DNA of 64,000 nucleotides from Gammaproteobacteria bacterium RIFOXYD12_FULL_61_37. GTDB taxonomy: Bacteria > Pseudomonadota > Gammaproteobacteria > Chromatiales > Chromatiaceae. Each line of letters opens with the position of its first letter. The first letter of the stretch is position 1. Below the pieces are notes generated by a model that was not told the origin of the DNA, did no database searches, and saw nothing but the letters and a program-made list of their open reading frames with translations. Positions 26,193-35,725 of this stretch are shown in pieces. The translations under genes were made by a program, and so were the position numbers. Location: the NCBI GenBank assembly GCA_001801995.1, contig MGZB01000055.1, positions 125,978 through 189,977 on the forward strand, in the 5' to 3' direction.

Positions 26193-29100
26193 ACGTCTCC
26201 GCCTGGTCCATCCGCAATCCGGTCCCCGCCATTCTGCTGTTCGCCTTGCTGACTTTTCTGGGCATCAGCGGCTTCCGGGCGCTGGGTATCCAGAACTTCC
26301 CCGACATCGACTTCCCCACCATCGTGGTCACCGCCACCCTGGAGGGGGCCGATCCGGCCCAGTTGGAGGCGGAGGTCGCCCGCAAGATCGAGAACCAGAT
26401 CGCCACCCTGGAAGGCATCAAGCACGTCCGCAGCATCCTGACCGAGAGCACGGCGGCCATCTACGCCGAGTTCGAGATCGAGAGGAACACCGAGACCGCC
26501 CTCAACGACGTGCGCAATGCGGTGGACAGCGTGCGGGCCAATCTGCCTGCCACCCTGGATGACCCGGTCGTCTCCAAGATCACCACCGCCGGCGGGGCCA
26601 TCGTCAGCTTCACGGTGGCCTCGGAGAGCCTGGACGAGGAGGCGCTCTCCTGGTTTGTGGACAACGAGGTGGCCAGAACCATCATGGCGGTCAAGGGGGT
26701 CGGCAAGGTCTCCCGCGTGGGCGGGGTGGACCGGGAGATCCACATCGATCTGGACCCAGCCCTGATGAGCGGGCTGGGCGTGACGGCGGCCGATGTCTCC
26801 ACCCGCCTCGGCCAGGTGCAGCAGGACGCCCCCGGCGGACGCGGCGACATCGGAGGAGGGGTCCAGTCGGTACGGACCCTGGGCCGGGTCGATACGGCGG
26901 AAGAGATCGGTGCGCTGGAGATCCCCCTGGCGGGCGGCCGTCATGCCCGCCTCGATCAGGTCGCCAAGGTCAAGGACACGATTGCCGAGCGATCCGCTTA
27001 CGCCCTGTTGGACGGTAGACCGGTGGTCGGTTTCCAGGTCACGCGGGTACGCGGGGCGAGCGAGGTGGCGGTGGTCGATGCGGTGCGCAAGGCCGTGGAA
27101 AAATTCGCCGCCGCCCACCCCCAGGTTGAGGTCGCCGAAGCCTACAACACCATCGAGCGGGTACGGGACAACTACTCCGGTTCCATGTTGCTGCTCTACG
27201 AAGGGGCCGCCCTGGCGATCCTGGTGGTCTTCTGGTTCCTGGGCGACTGGCGGGCCACCCTGGTCTCCGCCACCGCCCTGCCCCTGGCGATCATCCCCAC
27301 CTTCGCCGCCATGCAGTATTTCGGCTTTTCCCTCAACATCCTCACCCTGCTGTCGCTGGCGCTGGTGGTGGGGGTACTGGTGGACGACGCCATCGTCGAG
27401 GTGGAGAACATCGTGCGCCACCTGCGCATGGGCAAGACCCCCTACCAGGCGGCCATGGAGGCGGCGGACGAGATCGGCCTGGCCGTCATCGCCACCACCT
27501 TCACCCTGGTCGCGGTCTTCCTGCCCACCGCCTTCATGGGCGGGGTGCCGGGCAAGTTCTTCCGTCCCTTCGGCATCAGCGCGGCGGTGGCCGTGCTCTT
27601 CTCCCTGGCGGTGGCGCGGCTGCTGACGCCCATGATGGCGGCTTACATGCTCAAGCCCCACGACGACCGGTCTGGCGGCAGCCGCATCATGGAACGCTAC
27701 CTGGGCTGGGTGAGCTGGTGCCTGAACCACCGCGTGAAGACCATCGTCGCGGCGGTGCTGATCTTCATCGCCTCCCTGGCGCTGCTGCCGCTGTTGCCCA
27801 AGGGCTTCGTGCCGCCCGCCGACACGGCCCTGACCTCCGTCACCCTGGAGTTGCAGCCGGGCAGCACCGTTGACGAAACCCGCGCCCTGGCGGAACAGGC
27901 GCGCCAGTTGTTACTGCCGATGACCGACGTAAAACAGGTCTTCACCCTGGTCGGCTCGGCGGGCGCCGTCAGCAGCGGCCCCTTCCAGGGCGGCGGCAGC
28001 AGCGACGTGCGCAAGGCCACCCTGACCGCCGTGCTGAGCCAGCGCCACGAGCGCTCGCGCACCCAGATCGCCGTGGAGAACGAGATTCGCGACCGGCTGC
28101 GGGTCCTGCCCGGCGCCCGCGTGACCATTGGTACAGGTGGGGCCGGGGAGAAGATGCAGGTCACCCTGGCCAGCGACGATGGGCGAATCCTGCAAACCGC
28201 CGCCCAGGGGGTGGAGCGCGATCTCCGCTCGCTGCAAGGGATCGGCAACGTGGTATCGGGCGCCAGCCTGCAACGGCCGGAGATCCACATCATTCCCGAC
28301 TTCGCCCGCGCGGCGGAACTGGGCATCAGCACCGAGGCCCTGGGCCGCGTGGTGCGGGTGGCGACCAGCGGCGACTTTTCCACCCGCCTGCCCAAGCTCA
28401 ACCTGCCGCAACGCCAGATTCCGGTGCGGGTGCAACTCGACCGCGCGGTGCGCGGCGACCTGGAGACCCTGCGCCAACTGCGCATCCCTGGCCGCAACGG
28501 GGACGTGCCCCTGGACGCGGTGGCCGATATGGGCATCGGCAGTGGACCGGCCCAGATCGACCGCCTGGACCGCATGCGCAACATCACCATCGACGTGGAG
28601 CTGGGCGGACGGCTGATCGGCGAGGTCATGGCCGAGGCGAACCGGCTCCCCTCGCTGCAAAACCTGCCCGCCGGGGTGCAGCGGCCCGCCTCGGGCGACG
28701 CCGAACGCATGGGCGAGCTGTTCGGCAGCTTCGGCTCGGCCATGCTGATCGGCGTCCTCTGCATCTACATGGTGCTGGTGCTGCTGTTCCACGACTTCCT
28801 GCAACCGGTGACCATCCTGGCCGCCCTGCCTCTCTCCCTGGGCGGCGCCCTGCTGGCCCTGCTCATCACCGGCAACAGCTTCTCCATGCCCTCGGTCATC
28901 GGACTGCTCATGTTGATGGGGATAGTCACCAAGAACTCCATCCTGCTGGTGGACTACGCCATCATGGCGCGCAACGAGCATGGCCTGTCGCGCTTCGATG
29001 CCCTGGTGGACGCCTGCCTCAAGCGGGCGCGGCCCATCGTCATGACCACCATCGCCATGGGCGCCGGCATGATGCCCACCGCCCTGGGGCTCGGGGTCGA

Positions 29101-29269
29101 TCCCAGCTTCCGCGCCCCCATGGCGGTGGCGGTCATCGGCGGCCTGATCGCCTCCACCTTCCTCAGCCTGCTGGTGATCCCCGTGGTCTTCACCTATGTG
29201 GACGACTTCCTGATGCTGTTCCGGCGACTGATCCGGCGGTTTTCCGCCCAGGGGGAGGCTTTATCCTAA
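26189..29269 (+). CDS. RND efflux transporter permease (AcrB/HAE1-like)
   Basis: This 1026-residue inner-membrane proton antiporter exports drugs or other amphiphiles from the periplasm. It has twelve membrane segments in the RND pattern, two large periplasmic loops, and the proton-relay residues: the Asp pair in GVLVDDAIVEVENIV (about residue 397) and Lys in GIVTKNSILLVDYA (about 914). The N-terminus MNVSAWSIRNPVPAILLF is typical of heavy multidrug-type pumps. The start codon abuts repeat element A2, which provides its ribosome-binding site. The substrate cannot be predicted. Confidence 0.94.
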   Translation: MNVSAWSIRNPVPAILLFALLTFLGISGFRALGIQNFPDIDFPTIVVTATLEGADPAQLEAEVARKIENQIATLEGIKHVRSILTESTAAIYAEFEIERNTETALNDVRNAVDSVRANLPATLDDPVVSKITTAGGAIVSFTVASESLDEEALSWFVDNEVARTIMAVKGVGKVSRVGGVDREIHIDLDPALMSGLGVTAADVSTRLGQVQQDAPGGRGDIGGGVQSVRTLGRVDTAEEIGALEIPLAGGRHARLDQVAKVKDTIAERSAYALLDGRPVVGFQVTRVRGASEVAVVDAVRKAVEKFAAAHPQVEVAEAYNTIERVRDNYSGSMLLLYEGAALAILVVFWFLGDWRATLVSATALPLAIIPTFAAMQYFGFSLNILTLLSLALVVGVLVDDAIVEVENIVRHLRMGKTPYQAAMEAADEIGLAVIATTFTLVAVFLPTAFMGGVPGKFFRPFGISAAVAVLFSLAVARLLTPMMAAYMLKPHDDRSGGSRIMERYLGWVSWCLNHRVKTIVAAVLIFIASLALLPLLPKGFVPPADTALTSVTLELQPGSTVDETRALAEQARQLLLPMTDVKQVFTLVGSAGAVSSGPFQGGGSSDVRKATLTAVLSQRHERSRTQIAVENEIRDRLRVLPGARVTIGTGGAGEKMQVTLASDDGRILQTAAQGVERDLRSLQGIGNVVSGASLQRPEIHIIPDFARAAELGISTEALGRVVRVATSGDFSTRLPKLNLPQRQIPVRVQLDRAVRGDLETLRQLRIPGRNGDVPLDAVADMGIGSGPAQIDRLDRMRNITIDVELGGRLIGEVMAEANRLPSLQNLPAGVQRPASGDAERMGELFGSFGSAMLIGVLCIYMVLVLLFHDFLQPVTILAALPLSLGGALLALLITGNSFSMPSVIGLLMLMGIVTKNSILLVDYAIMARNEHGLSRFDALVDACLKRARPIVMTTIAMGAGMMPTALGLGVDPSFRAPMAVAVIGGLIASTFLSLLVIPVVFTYVDDFLMLFRRLIRRFSAQGEALS

Positions 29270-29362
29270 TTTCCTCATTTAACCGCAAAGGATGCGAAGG
29301 AACACGAAGGAATTCATTGGCTTACCTAGGTTTCGCTCCTGACCAGGAATGTGGGAGCACAA

Positions 29363-29494
29363 ACAAAAAACCGCCGGGAGCGGTTTTTCGCGGCAGCCCC
29401 GGAGGGGTGAGGGGCATGGATGCGCCGAACAAAAAACCGTCGGGAGCGGGTTTTCGCGCCAGCCCCGGAGGGGTGAGGCGCAGGGATGCGCCGA
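29363..29494 (+). repeat. Two 66-bp tandem units within A3
   Basis: Units 29363-29428 and 29429-29494 are clearly related (ACAAAAAACCG(C/T)CGGGAGCGG...). They are absent from copies 1 and 2 of family A, so they were added to this copy. Confidence 0.85.
29366..29388. terminator. Rho-independent-type terminator between pump and regulator
   Basis: AAAAACCGC and GCGGTTTTT form a perfect 9-bp stem with a CGGGA loop, with A- and T-runs that would act on either strand. It lies in the first tandem unit. The second unit has a weaker form. It could lower expression of the TetR gene relative to the pump. Confidence 0.6.
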
Positions 29495-29555
29495 ACAAAC
29501 GCATCGGATTGGTTTCCTTAGCGTTCTTTGCGGTTGAAAAGAGGTTTTTAGATTT

Positions 29556-30197
29556 ATGAGCCAGCACTGCCGCGCCACCTGCCCCGAGGAGAAGGAACAG
29601 CGCCGCCACCTCATCCTGGACGCGGCGGAAAGACTCTGGCTGGACGACCCGGAGCGTATGGCCAACATCGCCGAGATCGCCCAGGCGGCGGGCTTGGCCA
29701 AGGGGACCCTCTACCTCTATTTCCGCAGCAAGGAGGAGCTGCTGCTGGCGATGCACGAGCGCCACAACAGCCTCTTCTTCGACAGCGTCATCCAACGGGC
29801 CGGACAGGACGCGCCCATGGCCATAGAGGACATGATCGGCCTGATTCGGGGGCTGCTGATCGCCACCCCCGCCTTTCTGCCCCTGGCCACCCTCTGCCAC
29901 GGACTGATGGAGCGGCACATCTCCCTGGAGATCGCCTACGCCTTCGAGGAGCGGACCCACGCCCACCTGGACTTGGTGGTCGCCGCCCTGCAACGCCACT
30001 TTCCCCTCCTCACCCAGGCCCTGATGCTGCAAAGCTACGCACTCATCCTGGGGCTTTGGCAATTGTTGCGGCCCTCACCCCTCAAGGAGCTGATGCGCCA
30101 GCGGGAGCTGGTCTGTGCCTGTACCGACGACTATCTCAATGCATTGGGTCTGGCCCTGCGGGCACTCTGGCGCGGGGCGCTCAGCACCGAGGGGTGA
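29556..30197 (+). CDS. TetR/AcrR family transcriptional regulator
   Basis: This 213-residue repressor has an N-terminal HTH (about 14-62: RRHLILDAAERLW...IAEIAQAAGLAKGTLYLYFRSKEELL) and a helical ligand-binding domain. As last gene of an efflux cluster it most likely represses adaptor and pump, and the paired palindromes before the adaptor gene are the obvious sites. Its start overlaps the end of a frame through repeat A3 (ATGA), and AAGAGG of the repeat lies about 11 bases upstream. Confidence 0.9.
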   Translation: MSQHCRATCPEEKEQRRHLILDAAERLWLDDPERMANIAEIAQAAGLAKGTLYLYFRSKEELLLAMHERHNSLFFDSVIQRAGQDAPMAIEDMIGLIRGLLIATPAFLPLATLCHGLMERHISLEIAYAFEERTHAHLDLVVAALQRHFPLLTQALMLQSYALILGLWQLLRPSPLKELMRQRELVCACTDDYLNALGLALRALWRGALSTEG

Positions 30198-30264
30198 TCC
30201 GACCCGAGCCAGGGGGTTCTCCATGTCTTCTCCTGGAGCCTGGTAACGATCAAGGCCTCAAGCC

Positions 30265-32922
30265 TCATTTAATCTCCATACGCTGTCGCAAGGCCGTTTT
30301 CAGGCACTCCTCCAACTGCTGATCCAGGTAGCCGCCGCCATCCCTGCTGCCGATGAAGAAGATGTCTTCGGCCACTTCGCCCAGGGTGGCGATCTTTGCG
30401 TTCAATAGCCGGATATCGCAGTCGGAAAGGGCCAGGCTGATGCGCGCCAGGAGTCCGGGGCGGTCGCCGGTGCTGATCCGCAGGATGGATCGCTCATGGT
30501 GCTGGTCCTGGGTGATCTCGATCTGGGTCCCGATTTCGAAGTGACGGAGCTGCCGCGCCATGCGGCGGGTGGCGTGCAGGTTGACCATTTCCGGGTGTTC
30601 GACGCCGTGGAGCAGGGTTTCGGTGATCTCATCCTTGCGTTGCAGGTCGGCGATGGGCTTGCCGTCTTCCTCCAGCACCAGATAGCTGTTGAGGGTGTAG
30701 CCGTCGGTGGTGGTCTGGATGCGGGCATCGACGATATTCAGACCCAACTGGTCCATCATGCCGGTGCTGTTGGCGAACAACCCCTTGCGCCTTGGGGCGT
30801 AGACGAAGATCTCCGAGCAGCCGCGCACGGTGGCGTCCATGACGACGACCAGGGGAAGCCGCCGGTGCGGGGTGGCGAGCACGGCGGCCGTCTGGCGGGC
30901 GATCCGTTCCGGCTGGTTGTGCAGGAAGTAGTCGGGGTTGATGGTGGACCAGAGCGCGTCGATCTGTGACGGGGGGATGTCCCAGTCCTGTTCCAGCTCT
31001 TCCAGTGCCTGTTTCCGCTGTTCTTCGATGACCTCGTCCTGGGCCTGGGGATTGTCGAGCCCGCGCTGCAAGGCCCGCCGGGCGGCGCCGTAAAGTTCGC
31101 AGAGCAGGGCGTATTTCCAGGTGCTCCAGCGTTTGGGGTTGGTGGCGTGGTTGTCGGCCACGGTCAGCAGGAGGAGGTAATCGAGCCGGTTCAGGTCGGC
31201 GACTTTCGCGGCGAATTCCTGGATGACCTCGGGGTCGCTGATGTCCTTGCGCTGGACGGTCAGGGACATGAGCAGGTGCTGGCGCACCAGCCAGGCGACG
31301 AGGTTGGCGTCGTGACTGCTGAGCAGGTGGTGGCGGCAGAAGTCGGCGGCGTCCTGGGAGCCGAGTTCGGAGTGGTCGCCGCCGCGTCCCTTGGCGATGT
31401 CGTGGAAGAGGCCGGCCAGGTAGAGCAGCTCCGGCTTGGGGATGCCACGGATGATGTCGCTGCACAGGGGGAATTCGTGGCGGTGATCAGGCGAGAAGAA
31501 CCGCCGCAGGTTGCGGACCACGAACAGGGTGTGTTCGTCCACGGTGAAGATGTGGAAGAGGTCGTATTGCATCCGTCCGGCGATGTTTTCGAACAGGGGC
31601 ACGTAGGCGGCCAGGACGCCGTAGCGGTTCATGCGCCGCAGTTCATGGGTGATGCCTCGGGGCTGGCGCAGGATCTCCATGAAAAGGGCGCGGTTGCGCA
31701 GGTCATTGCGGAACTTGCCGTCGATCAGATGGCGGTTGGCCCGTATCAGCCGGATGGTGCTGGCGCGCACCCCCTTGAGTTCGGGGTGTTGCGCCAGCAG
31801 CAGGAAGAGTTCGAGCAAGGCGAATTTGTGGCGGCGGAAGACCGACTCGTCGGCTGCCTCCAAATAACCGTTGCAGGCGTGGAAGCGGCGATTGATCGGT
31901 TGCGGTTCGCAGGTCTCGGTCTGGAGGATGATGGCCTCCTGGAAGTGTTGCAGCAGCATCTCGTTGAGTCGGTTCAGCTCCATGATGGTGCGGTAGTAGC
32001 ACTGCATGAACTGTTCGACCGCAAGGTTGCTGTCCTGGTCCTGGTATCCGAACTGCTCCGCCAGGGTGCGCTGGTAATCGAACAGCAGGCGGTCCTCGCG
32101 CCGGCCGGTGAGCAGGTGCAGGGCGAAGCGGATGCGCCAGAGGAGTTGCTGGCCGTCCATCAGCGAGCCGTATTCGTCCTCCGTGAGAAAACCGTGCTCG
32201 ACCAGGTCGAACATAGTCCCGGCCCCGTAATGGCGTTTCGCCACCCAGCCGATGTTCTGGATGTCGCGCAGCCCGCCGGGCCCCTCCTTTATATTGGGTT
32301 CCAGGTTGTAGGAGGTGTCGCCGAATTTCTGGTAGCGCTGCCGCTGCTCCTCGCTTTTGGCGGCGAAGAAGGCGCCGCTGGGCCAGATGCGATCGGGCGC
32401 GGTGGCGATGCGCATGGCTTCGAACAGCGCCCTCTCCCCGGTCACATAGCGGGACTCTATGATGTTGGTGATTACCGTGATGTCGTTGCGGGCCTCTTCG
32501 ACGCATTGGTCGAGGGTGCGGACGCTGTGGCCCACCTCCAGCCCGATGTCCCAGAAAAAGGTCAGCAGGGCGCCGATGCGTTCGGCGACTGCCGGGTCTT
32601 CCTGGTTCAGGAGGATCATCAGGTCGATGTCCGAGGCCGGATGAAGCTCGCCCCGACCGTATCCGCCCACCGCGACCAAGGCCATGTTGGCATCGCTCTC
32701 CATGTGGTTGTGCCAGGCGGCGGTCAGGATCTCGTCGATCAAATGGGCGCGGGCGCGGACCAGGGTGTCGGCGGGTTCGCCTTGTTCAAATCGTTCGCCG
32801 AGCGTTCGCGAACCCTGTTTCAGGATGTCGCGGTAGCTGCTCAGGCTGGAGGCGTTGCCGCGCAGGGTCTCGGCGACGGCTTCGATCAATGAGTCGGGCA
32901 GGCTGTTACTGGGCAGGTCCAA
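30265..32922 (-). CDS. glnD: [Protein-PII] uridylyltransferase / UMP-removing enzyme
   Basis: GlnD senses glutamine and uridylylates or deuridylylates PII, controlling glutamine synthetase and nitrogen genes. At 885 residues it has a nucleotidyltransferase motif GGYGRGELHPASDIDLMIL (about 85-103), a PII-uridylyl domain, an HD domain with LFHDIAKGRGGDHS (about 500) and two C-terminal ACT domains (about 690-885). The TTG at 32922 is chosen because AAAGGAGG lies about 10 bases upstream, giving the E. coli-like length. A frame to 32976 lacks such a site. It overlaps the end of map by 17 bases. Confidence 0.95.
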   Translation of the reverse strand: MDLPSNSLPDSLIEAVAETLRGNASSLSSYRDILKQGSRTLGERFEQGEPADTLVRARAHLIDEILTAAWHNHMESDANMALVAVGGYGRGELHPASDIDLMILLNQEDPAVAERIGALLTFFWDIGLEVGHSVRTLDQCVEEARNDITVITNIIESRYVTGERALFEAMRIATAPDRIWPSGAFFAAKSEEQRQRYQKFGDTSYNLEPNIKEGPGGLRDIQNIGWVAKRHYGAGTMFDLVEHGFLTEDEYGSLMDGQQLLWRIRFALHLLTGRREDRLLFDYQRTLAEQFGYQDQDSNLAVEQFMQCYYRTIMELNRLNEMLLQHFQEAIILQTETCEPQPINRRFHACNGYLEAADESVFRRHKFALLELFLLLAQHPELKGVRASTIRLIRANRHLIDGKFRNDLRNRALFMEILRQPRGITHELRRMNRYGVLAAYVPLFENIAGRMQYDLFHIFTVDEHTLFVVRNLRRFFSPDHRHEFPLCSDIIRGIPKPELLYLAGLFHDIAKGRGGDHSELGSQDAADFCRHHLLSSHDANLVAWLVRQHLLMSLTVQRKDISDPEVIQEFAAKVADLNRLDYLLLLTVADNHATNPKRWSTWKYALLCELYGAARRALQRGLDNPQAQDEVIEEQRKQALEELEQDWDIPPSQIDALWSTINPDYFLHNQPERIARQTAAVLATPHRRLPLVVVMDATVRGCSEIFVYAPRRKGLFANSTGMMDQLGLNIVDARIQTTTDGYTLNSYLVLEEDGKPIADLQRKDEITETLLHGVEHPEMVNLHATRRMARQLRHFEIGTQIEITQDQHHERSILRISTGDRPGLLARISLALSDCDIRLLNAKIATLGEVAEDIFFIGSRDGGGYLDQQLEECLKTALRQRMEIK

Positions 32923-33688
32923 GCGGGGTTTCCTCCTTTCGTAGGGTGAGCACCTCGTAACCTTCGTCGGTGACAAGGACGGTGTGTTCCCATTGGGCCG
33001 AGAGGCTGTGGTCCTTGGTGACGACCGTCCAGCCGTCCGGGAGCAGTTTTATCTGCCGTTTGCCGGCATTGATCATGGGCTCGATGGTGAAGATCATGCC
33101 TGCCTGCAATCCGATGCCCTCGCCGGGCTTGCCGTAATGCAGCACCTGGGGGTCTTCGTGGAACTGGCGACCGATGCCGTGGCCGCAGTATTCGCGCACC
33201 ACCGAGTAGTTGTTGGCCTCGACGAAGGATTGGATGGCATGGCCGATGTTGCCCAGGCTGGCGCCCGGACGCACCTGGCGGATGCCGCGCCACATGGCCT
33301 CCAGGCAAATGCCGGATAGGCGCCGCGCCAGCACGGAGACCTCGCCGATCGGAAACATCCGGCTGGTGTCGCCGTGGAAGCCATCCTTGATGACGGTGAT
33401 GTCCACATTGAGAATATCGCCGTTCTTCAGTCGCTTGTTGTTCGGAATCCCATGGCAGACCTGATGGTTGATCGAGGTGCAGATCGACTTGGGGAAGCCG
33501 TTGTAGTCGAGCGGGGCAGGGGTGGCCTTCTGCACGTTGAGGATATAGTCGTGGCAGATCTGGTCGATCTCGTCCGTGGTAATGCCGGGGCGGATATGGG
33601 GCTCGATCATCTCCAGCACTTCGGCCGCCAGGCGTCCGGCGATGCGCATGCGTTCGATCTCTTCTGCGGTCTTGATGCTGATGGTCAT
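32906..33688 (-). CDS. map: Type I methionine aminopeptidase
   Basis: This enzyme removes initiator Met from nascent proteins. The 260-residue M24 metallopeptidase has the ligands in place: His in NHQVCHGIP, Asp in LNVDITV and GDTSRMF, His in YCGHGIGR, Glu in FTIEPMI and WEHTVLV. It is divergent from rpsB and immediately upstream of glnD, the conserved order in gammaproteobacteria. Confidence 0.97.
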   Translation of the reverse strand: MTISIKTAEEIERMRIAGRLAAEVLEMIEPHIRPGITTDEIDQICHDYILNVQKATPAPLDYNGFPKSICTSINHQVCHGIPNNKRLKNGDILNVDITVIKDGFHGDTSRMFPIGEVSVLARRLSGICLEAMWRGIRQVRPGASLGNIGHAIQSFVEANNYSVVREYCGHGIGRQFHEDPQVLHYGKPGEGIGLQAGMIFTIEPMINAGKRQIKLLPDGWTVVTKDHSLSAQWEHTVLVTDEGYEVLTLRKEETPLGPAQ

Positions 33689-33707
33689 GGGGGGATTGGC
33701 GGGGTAT

Positions 33708-33736
33708 TTGTGGTGAAAGGCCGCCTATGGTATAAA
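33708..33736 (+). promoter_or_regulatory. Candidate rpsB-tsf promoter
   Basis: TTGTGG (33708-33713) and TATAAA (33731-33736) are separated by exactly 17 bases. The start would be near 33743, giving an untranslated leader of about 140 bases. Confidence 0.55.
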
Positions 33737-33742
33737 ACGCGC

Positions 33743-33883
33743 CGCCTTCGGGCAAACCAACCAGGCCAACGGCCTGGAATTCACACACGTATCGTCACCT
33801 GGGGCTGGGTGCCGGGTCCTACAGGACCTAGGTTGTCACGGGGGATGCGTGGAGGATTAAACCCATACCAATCTGGAGTTTCA
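33743..33883 (+). promoter_or_regulatory. rpsB 5' leader, possible S2 autoregulatory region
   Basis: The leader contains two hairpins, CCAGGCC-AAC-GGCCTGG (33761-33777) and GGTCC-TACA-GGACC (33815-33828), and ends with TGGAG before the ATG. In E. coli rpsB-tsf is repressed by S2 acting on the leader, and this structured leader may do the same. I did not compare it with the consensus. Confidence 0.4.
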
Positions 33884-34618
33884 ATGAGCAAGATATCCAT
33901 GCGTCAGATGCTGGAAGCCGGTGTGCATTTCGGCCATCAGACCCGTTACTGGAACCCGAAGATGGCCCCTTACATCTTCGGTCACCGCAATAAGATCCAT
34001 ATTATCAATCTGGAAAAAACCCTGCCGCTGTTCAACGACGCCATGAATTTCGTCGGCAAGCTGGCCTCCAACGGCGGCAAGATCCTTTTCGTCGGCACCA
34101 AGCGTGCGGCCCGCGAGGCGGTGAGTGAAGAGGCATTGCGTTGCAACATGCCCTTTGTGAACCATCGCTGGCTGGGCGGCATGCTGACCAACTTCAAGAC
34201 CATCAAGCAGTCCATCAAGCGCCTGAAGGATCTCGATTCCATGGTCCAGGACGGCAGCATTGACAAGAAGTTCCATAAGAAAGAGGCCCTCGGCCTGCGC
34301 CGCGAACTGGAAAAGCTGAATCGCAGCCTCGGCGGCATCAAGGACTTGGGCGGCATCCCCGACGCCATGTTCGTGATCGATGTCGGCCACGAGAAGATTG
34401 CCATCAGCGAGGCCCGGACCCTGGGCATCCCGGTGATCGGTGTGGTCGATACCAACAATGCCCCCGATGGCATCGACTACGTCATCCCCGGCAACGACGA
34501 CGCCATCCGCGCCATCCAGCTTTACGTGCAGGGCGTCTCCGCCGCCGTACTGGAAGGTAAGACCGCCACCGCCCGCATGCTGACCGGTGGAGATGAGTTC
34601 GTCGAGATCAGCGGCTGA
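33884..34618 (+). CDS. rpsB: 30S ribosomal protein S2
   Basis: This 244-residue small-subunit protein binds late in assembly and helps recruit S1. The start [27 protein letters not shown] is the family signature, and [21 protein letters not shown] is also typical. The ATG at 33884 follows GGAG. It is followed by a repeat hairpin and tsf. Confidence 0.98.
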   Translation: MSKISMRQMLEAGVHFGHQTRYWNPKMAPYIFGHRNKIHIINLEKTLPLFNDAMNFVGKLASNGGKILFVGTKRAAREAVSEEALRCNMPFVNHRWLGGMLTNFKTIKQSIKRLKDLDSMVQDGSIDKKFHKKEALGLRRELEKLNRSLGGIKDLGGIPDAMFVIDVGHEKIAISEARTLGIPVIGVVDTNNAPDGIDYVIPGNDDAIRAIQLYVQGVSAAVLEGKTATARMLTGGDEFVEISG

Positions 34619-34632
34619 GTCGAGTGGATCAA

Positions 34633-34673
34633 TGTAGGGTGCCGGTGCGGTTCGAGCCTCACTGCACCCTACA
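34633..34673. repeat. GTAGGGTGC palindromic repeat between rpsB and tsf
   Basis: TGTAGGGTGC and GCACCCTACA form a perfect 10-bp stem around a 21-base loop. The interior shares 26 of 29 bases with the centre of element B (25935-25963). It might act as an attenuator between the two genes, but there is no T-tract. Confidence 0.7.
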
Positions 34674-34730
34674 GGGGTTTCACGTTGAATATCAAACACC
34701 GAACTTCATACAGATTACTGAGGTAGAGCC

Positions 34731-35615
34731 ATGGCAATTACCGCCGAATTGGTCAAGGAACTCCGCGAGCGTACCGGCGCGGGGATGATGGAGTGCAAGA
34801 AGGCCTTGGTGGAAACCAATGGCGACATCGAGACTGCCATCGAAAACATGCGTAAGTCCGGTCAGGCCAAGGCCGCCAAGAAGGCTGGCCGTGTCGCCGC
34901 CGAGGGCGTGATCGTCCTCAAGCAGAGCGCCGACGGCAAGCAGGGTTGCATGGTCGAAGTGAACTGCGAAACCGATTTCGTGGGCAAAGATGCCAATTTC
35001 ACCTCCTTCGCCGATGCGGTGGCCGAGCGGGTGATGGGTTCCAGCGTGACCGAGGTCGAGGCCCTGATGGCCCTTCCCCTGCACGACGGTGAAGACACCA
35101 CCATTGAAGAGGCGCGTCAGGCGTTGATCTCCAAGATCGGCGAGAACATGAACGTGCGACGCTTCGTCCGTTTTGCTTCCGGCAACGGCGGCCTGGCCCA
35201 TTATCGCCACGGTGTGCGCATCGGCGTCATGGTGGACTCCGAGGGTTGCGGCCCGGATATGGCCCGCGACATCGCCATGCACATCGCCGCCAGCAATCCC
35301 CTCTGCGTAAGCGAGGAAGAGGTGGCTCCCGAACTGCTGGCCAAGGAGCGCGAAATCATCCTGGCCCAGTCCCAGGACAGCGGCAAACCCGCCGACATCA
35401 TCGAGAAGATGGTGCAGGGCCGCATCAACAAGTATCTGAAGGAAGTCACCCTGCTGGGCCAGCCCTTCGTGAAGGACCCGGAAACCACGGTGGGCAAGCT
35501 GCTGACCAAGGCCGGCGGCAAGATCCTCTCCTTCAAGCGCTTTGAAGTGGGCGAGGGCATCGAGAAGAAACAGGAAAACTTCGCCGAAGAGGTCATGGCG
35601 CAGGCCAGGCTCTAA
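34731..35615 (+). CDS. tsf: Elongation factor Ts
   Basis: EF-Ts exchanges GDP for GTP on EF-Tu. At 294 residues it has the N-terminal UBA-like domain with [15 protein letters not shown], the EF-Tu-contacting TDFV ([10 protein letters not shown], about 80) and a dimerisation domain. GAGG lies shortly before the ATG. It follows rpsB as in most bacteria and ends before a clear terminator. Confidence 0.98.
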   Translation: MAITAELVKELRERTGAGMMECKKALVETNGDIETAIENMRKSGQAKAAKKAGRVAAEGVIVLKQSADGKQGCMVEVNCETDFVGKDANFTSFADAVAERVMGSSVTEVEALMALPLHDGEDTTIEEARQALISKIGENMNVRRFVRFASGNGGLAHYRHGVRIGVMVDSEGCGPDMARDIAMHIAASNPLCVSEEEVAPELLAKEREIILAQSQDSGKPADIIEKMVQGRINKYLKEVTLLGQPFVKDPETTVGKLLTKAGGKILSFKRFEVGEGIEKKQENFAEEVMAQARL

Positions 35616-35632
35616 GGCCATAAGGAAACAGA

Positions 35633-35660
35633 CAAGGCCCGTGACGAACGGGCCTTGTTG
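35633..35660 (+). terminator. Terminator after tsf
   Basis: CAAGGCCCGT and ACGGGCCTTG form a perfect 10-bp stem with a GACGA loop, followed by TTG. The T-tract is short. It separates rpsB-tsf from pyrH-frr. Confidence 0.7.
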
Positions 35661-35725
35661 CATGGGTAGTATTTAGAAGTCAGAAGCGCTGGGTTATCTT
35701 ATCCCGGCTTCCGGTTGGAAACTAA

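Larger units (their letters stand above)
29265..29553. repeat. Inverted-repeat element, family A copy 3 (A3), enlarged
   Basis: The left end CCTAATTTCCTCATTT starts inside the pump gene's stop codon (TAA 29267-29269). The right end GTTGAAAAGAGG lies just before the TetR start. The centre is expanded by two 66-bp tandem units, making it 289 bp against 166-174 for the other copies. A frame through it ends on the ATGA of the TetR start. Confidence 0.82.

Noticed and set aside
26003-27730. 575-codon open frame opposite the RND pump gene
   Set aside because: Antisense shadow of the pump; low-complexity His/Gly/Asp-rich product.
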